From positions 1-6,866 of the forward strand of contig JAISKU010000099.1 in assembly GCA_031261245.1 (NCBI GenBank): 6,866 nucleotides of DNA, given 5' to 3'. This DNA comes from Oscillospiraceae bacterium (lineage in GTDB: Bacteria > Bacillota > Clostridia > Oscillospirales > Oscillospiraceae). Below the pieces are notes generated by a model. The model saw only the letters and a list, made by a program, of their open reading frames with translations. It was not told where the DNA came from and did not search any database. Shown in pieces: positions 4,781 through 6,866 of this stretch. The position numbers and the translations under genes are program-made. How positions within the stretch are numbered: the stretch's first letter is position 1; every line of letters begins with the position of its first letter.

Positions 4781-5320
4781 ATGAAAGCAACAGGAATTGT
4801 GCGCCGGATCGACGATCTCGGCCGCGTTGTAATACCGAAAGAAATCCGCCGCACCATGCGTATCCGCGAGGGCGACCCCTTGGAAATATACACAGAGAAG
4901 GACGGCGAGGTCATCTTCAAAAAATACTCGCCGATGGGCGAGTGGTCGGAATCCGCCGCGCAGCTGTGCGAGACCATGAACAAGACCATCGAGTGCTTCG
5001 TCGCCGTATCAGACCGCGACACGTATATCTCCGTCGCGGGCGTATCAAAGCGCGAGATTGCCGACAAGCACATCTCCGGCGAGCTTGAGCAGATGATGGA
5101 GGGGCGCAAGCTCTACGTGCGCAAAAGCGGAGAGCACGGCCTCCCAATGGTCGACGGCAGCGACAAATACGTCGTCGAGGTGGCGGCGCCGATTCTCACG
5201 GAGGGCGACGTGCTCGGCTGCGTGGTGCTCTTCTCGGACGGCGGCAAGCAGGTCGGCGACGTGGAGTACAAGCTCGCGCAGACGGTGGCGGCGTTTCTCG
5301 GCAAGCAGATGGAATCATAA
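4781..5320 (+). CDS. spoVT: Stage V sporulation protein T, AbrB-type forespore transcription regulator
   Basis: 179 residues, the expected full length. The N-terminal swapped-hairpin AbrB domain covers about 1-50 (MKATGIVRRIDDLGRVVIPK, then EIRRTMRIREGDPLEIY), which is nearly diagnostic for SpoVT. A GAF-like C-terminal domain covers about 55-178 (CFVAVSDRDTYISVAGVSKREIADKHIS...VVEVAAPILTEGDVLGCVVLFS). SpoVT is a tetrameric DNA-binding protein that tunes sigma-G-dependent genes in the developing forespore and influences spore coat and germination properties. The start is supported by AGGAGG six bases before the ATG. The gene is monocistronic: a sigma-G promoter lies upstream and a strong terminator begins at its stop codon. 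Its presence is good evidence that the host forms endospores. Close AbrB paralogues exist, but the GAF-like domain and the promoter type favour SpoVT. Confidence 0.95.
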   Translation: MKATGIVRRIDDLGRVVIPKEIRRTMRIREGDPLEIYTEKDGEVIFKKYSPMGEWSESAAQLCETMNKTIECFVAVSDRDTYISVAGVSKREIADKHISGELEQMMEGRKLYVRKSGEHGLPMVDGSDKYVVEVAAPILTEGDVLGCVVLFSDGGKQVGDVEYKLAQTVAAFLGKQMES

Positions 5321-5348
5321 AAAAACGGGGGCTTTCGCCCCCGTTTTT
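5321..5348. terminator. Bidirectional rho-independent terminator between spoVT and rnfB
   Basis: A perfect 12-bp stem (5321-5332 with 5337-5348, core CGGGGGC / GCCCCCG) closes a TTTC loop. T5 follows the GC core on the plus strand (5344-5348) and the A-run at 5319-5325 gives T7 on the minus strand, so it can stop both convergent transcripts. The stem begins at the base after the spoVT stop codon, and its last base is the first plus-strand base of the rnfB stop codon. Confidence 0.95.
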
Positions 5349-6157
5349 CACGCGTTAAACACTCCCTTGAAATTCGCAACCTTAATACACTTCGTGGTGC
5401 ACACCTCGGCGCAGTGTCCGCAGCCGGAGCACTTTTCGTAATCAATCACCGCGAGGTTGTCCACGACGCTTATCGCCTCCGCCGGGCACTCGCGCACGCA
5501 CCTTTGACACGCGATGCAGCCGTTTGAGCACTTTTGCCGCACCACCGCGCCCTTTTCCCGCGACCTGCATGTCACGACCGTCGTCACGCTGTCCGCGAGC
5601 GTCGTGATAATCCCGTTCGGGCACGTGCGCGCGCACAGCCCGCAGCCGGTGCAAAGCCGCGTGTTTATGCGGGCGATTCCGCCCTCGATACATATCGCGC
5701 CGTTCGGACAGACGTTTGCGCAGTCACCGTAGCCTATACAGCCGTACCGGCACGCGTTCGCACCGCCGTAGAGCGTCTTTGCCGCCGCGCACGTCTTTAT
5801 GCCGCTGTACTCCATCTTCTGCGAGCCTATCCCCTCGGAGCCGCCGCACTGGCAGACCGCCACGCGCTCGACAACCTCCGCGTACGCCACCCCGAGTATG
5901 TCGCTTATCTGCTTTGAAACGGCGTCGGAGCCCGGCACGCAAAGATTCGTCTTTGTGTCGCCCCCCGCGAGCGCCTCGGCGTAGCCGTCACACCCAGCAA
6001 ACCCGCACGCACCGCAGTTCGCGCCGGGCAACGCGTCGCGTATCAGCGCCGCGCGCTCGTCCTCCTCCACCGACATTACCTTTGACGCGACCGTGAGCAT
6101 CACGGCGCAAATCAGACCTATCGCCGATACCGCGGCGATTGATATCAGTATCGCCAT
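5348..6157 (-). CDS. rnfB: Rnf complex subunit RnfB, multi-cluster ferredoxin-like electron entry subunit
   Basis: 269 residues. An N-terminal membrane anchor (about 1-27) is followed by the Fe-S domain C48-x2-C51-x4-C56...C73 (NCGACGFAGCDGYA). Next come a clostridial-type cysteine-rich region (C136, C140, C146, C150; CRYGCIGYGDCANVCP) and ferredoxin motifs at C169-C179 (CTGCGLCARTCP), C214-C224 (CIACQRCVRECP) and C243-C253 (CSGCGHCAEVC). RnfB takes electrons from reduced ferredoxin and passes them into the membrane Rnf complex, which reduces NAD+ while pumping Na+ or H+. The start at 6157 has GGAGGT six bases upstream. It is the last gene of the operon, four bases after rnfA, as in the clostridial rnfCDGEAB order. 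All expected cluster ligands appear to be present. Confidence 0.95.
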   Translation of the reverse strand: MAILISIAAVSAIGLICAVMLTVASKVMSVEEDERAALIRDALPGANCGACGFAGCDGYAEALAGGDTKTNLCVPGSDAVSKQISDILGVAYAEVVERVAVCQCGGSEGIGSQKMEYSGIKTCAAAKTLYGGANACRYGCIGYGDCANVCPNGAICIEGGIARINTRLCTGCGLCARTCPNGIITTLADSVTTVVTCRSREKGAVVRQKCSNGCIACQRCVRECPAEAISVVDNLAVIDYEKCSGCGHCAEVCTTKCIKVANFKGVFNA

Positions 6158-6161
6158 CGCG

Positions 6162-6761
6162 CTACCTCCCCACCGGGAACAGATTTTCGACTATCCCGTT
6201 GAAACCGAAAAACGAGAGCGAGAGTATCGCCGCCGAGATCAGCGTTATGGGAAGCCCCTGAAACGGCTTAGGCGGCTCCGCGAGCTCGACGCGACTGCGC
6301 ACTCCGGAGAAAATCACCATCGCGAGGAAAAATCCGAGGCCGGAGCCGAACGCATTCACCATCGACGACGCGAAGTCGTAGCCCTTGTCGATGTTCGCGA
6401 TCGTGACGCCGAGAACGGCGCAGTTCGTCGTGATGAGCGGCAGATATATCCCCAGCGCGCGGTAGAGCGCCGGAATGTACTTTTTCAGCGCGATCTCCAC
6501 GAGCTGGACGAGCGCCGCGATGACGAGGATGAACACCACTGTCTGCAAATACGCCATGCCATGCGGCACGAGCAGATACGTCTGTATCGGCCACGTCACG
6601 GCAGTCGCGAGGCACATGACGAATATTACCGCGATGCTCATTCCCGTGGCGTTTTTGAAATCCTTCGACACGCCGAGGAACGGGCAAATCCCGAGAAACT
6701 GGCGCAGCACGTAGTTGTTCACCAAAACCGCGCCCATGAGAATCGAAACGAGCTTTATCAT
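6162..6761 (-). CDS. rnfA: Rnf complex integral membrane subunit RnfA
   Basis: 199 residues, the usual length. About six membrane helices are visible. The two hallmark half-repeat segments are NNYVLRQFLGICPFLGVSK (C26) and LPLITTNCAVLGVT (C113). In the family, these cysteines in RnfA, together with their counterparts in RnfE, bind an iron-sulfur centre buried in the membrane that carries electrons across. The later GSGLGFFLAMVIFSGVRSRVELAEPPKPFQGLPITLI region is also typical. The start at 6761 has GGAGGG nine bases upstream and directly abuts the stop codon of the preceding gene (TAGATG), which implies tight translational coupling. The stop is four bases before rnfB. NqrE and RsxA are homologues, but the neighbours indicate Rnf. 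Confidence 0.95.
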   Translation of the reverse strand: MIKLVSILMGAVLVNNYVLRQFLGICPFLGVSKDFKNATGMSIAVIFVMCLATAVTWPIQTYLLVPHGMAYLQTVVFILVIAALVQLVEIALKKYIPALYRALGIYLPLITTNCAVLGVTIANIDKGYDFASSMVNAFGSGLGFFLAMVIFSGVRSRVELAEPPKPFQGLPITLISAAILSLSFFGFNGIVENLFPVGR

Positions 6762-6866
6762 CTACTTACCCTCCCCCGCCGCGATTTTTCCGCAGGCCTC
6801 CGCCGACGGGCAGCCCGCGCAGCCCGTCTCATCGTCCTTCATCTCGCGGTTTTTGAGCTTGTTCAC
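6762..6866 (-). CDS. rnfE: C-terminal end of an RnfE-like subunit (start outside the window)
   Basis: The minus strand entering at 6866 reads 34 residues to a TAG stop, with the next ATG (rnfA) immediately adjacent. The sequence VNKLKNREMKDD looks like the exit of a last membrane helix followed by a basic cytoplasmic segment. It is followed by GCAGCPSAEACGK, a C-x2-C-x5-C cluster. The assignment rests mainly on position, because in clostridial rnfCDGEAB operons rnfE lies directly before rnfA. Cysteine-containing tails occur on clostridial RnfE proteins as I remember them. The fragment is too short to verify by domain content. Confidence 0.65.
   Translation of the reverse strand: MNKLKNREMKDDETGCAGCPSAEACGKIAAGEGK

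Noticed and set aside
5534..6096. Plus-strand arginine-rich open frames opposite rnfB
   Set aside because: They are compositional shadows of a cysteine/alanine-rich coding strand; rnfB is unambiguous on the minus strand.

Overview
The window looks like a chromosomal segment of a GC-rich, spore-forming member of the Clostridia, probably an anaerobic gut-type lineage. The main reasons are a full-length spoVT, which belongs to endospore formers, and the end of an rnf operon in the order E-A-B, as in the clostridial rnfCDGEAB layout. Strong GGAGG-type ribosome binding sites precede almost every gene. I see no mobile element, CRISPR array, tRNA or rRNA.

Layout. (1) 3-458, plus strand: the 3' end of an unrecognised helical protein. 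It runs into the next gene tail to tail with an 18-bp overlap. (2) 441-2335, minus strand: a two-gene operon of a Firmicutes-type two-helix membrane protein of unknown function and a radical SAM enzyme with a variant SPASM-like C-terminus. (3) 2369-2965, minus strand: a polytopic membrane protein resembling DUF2238/YjdF. Units 2 and 3 are each preceded by a near-identical promoter block. In each block, 11-bp direct repeats end at the same distance from a -10 box and no -35 box is visible. This suggests shared control by an OmpR/PhoB-type response regulator that is not encoded in the window. (4) 3106-4561, minus strand: an AraC-type regulator fused to a GyrI-like effector-binding domain, then a DUF2284 cysteine-rich protein, closed by a strong terminator. 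The AraC gene has a well-formed internal ribosome binding site and ATG exactly at the domain junction. (5) 4781-5320, plus strand: spoVT behind a convincing sigma-G promoter whose -10 is framed by a perfect inverted repeat, a candidate autoregulatory operator. (6) 5348-6866, minus strand: rnfB, rnfA and the end of an rnfE-like gene, part of the Rnf ferredoxin:NAD+ oxidoreductase. This operon converges on spoVT across a shared bidirectional terminator.

Functionally these are mostly independent units: energy conservation (Rnf), forespore gene control (SpoVT), a small ligand-sensing regulon (AraC-GyrI plus DUF2284) and a probable envelope-related regulon (the two units with repeat promoters). 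The most promising undescribed item is the duplicated repeat promoter linking the radical SAM/membrane-protein pair with the DUF2238-like gene. The possible two-product AraC gene is next.
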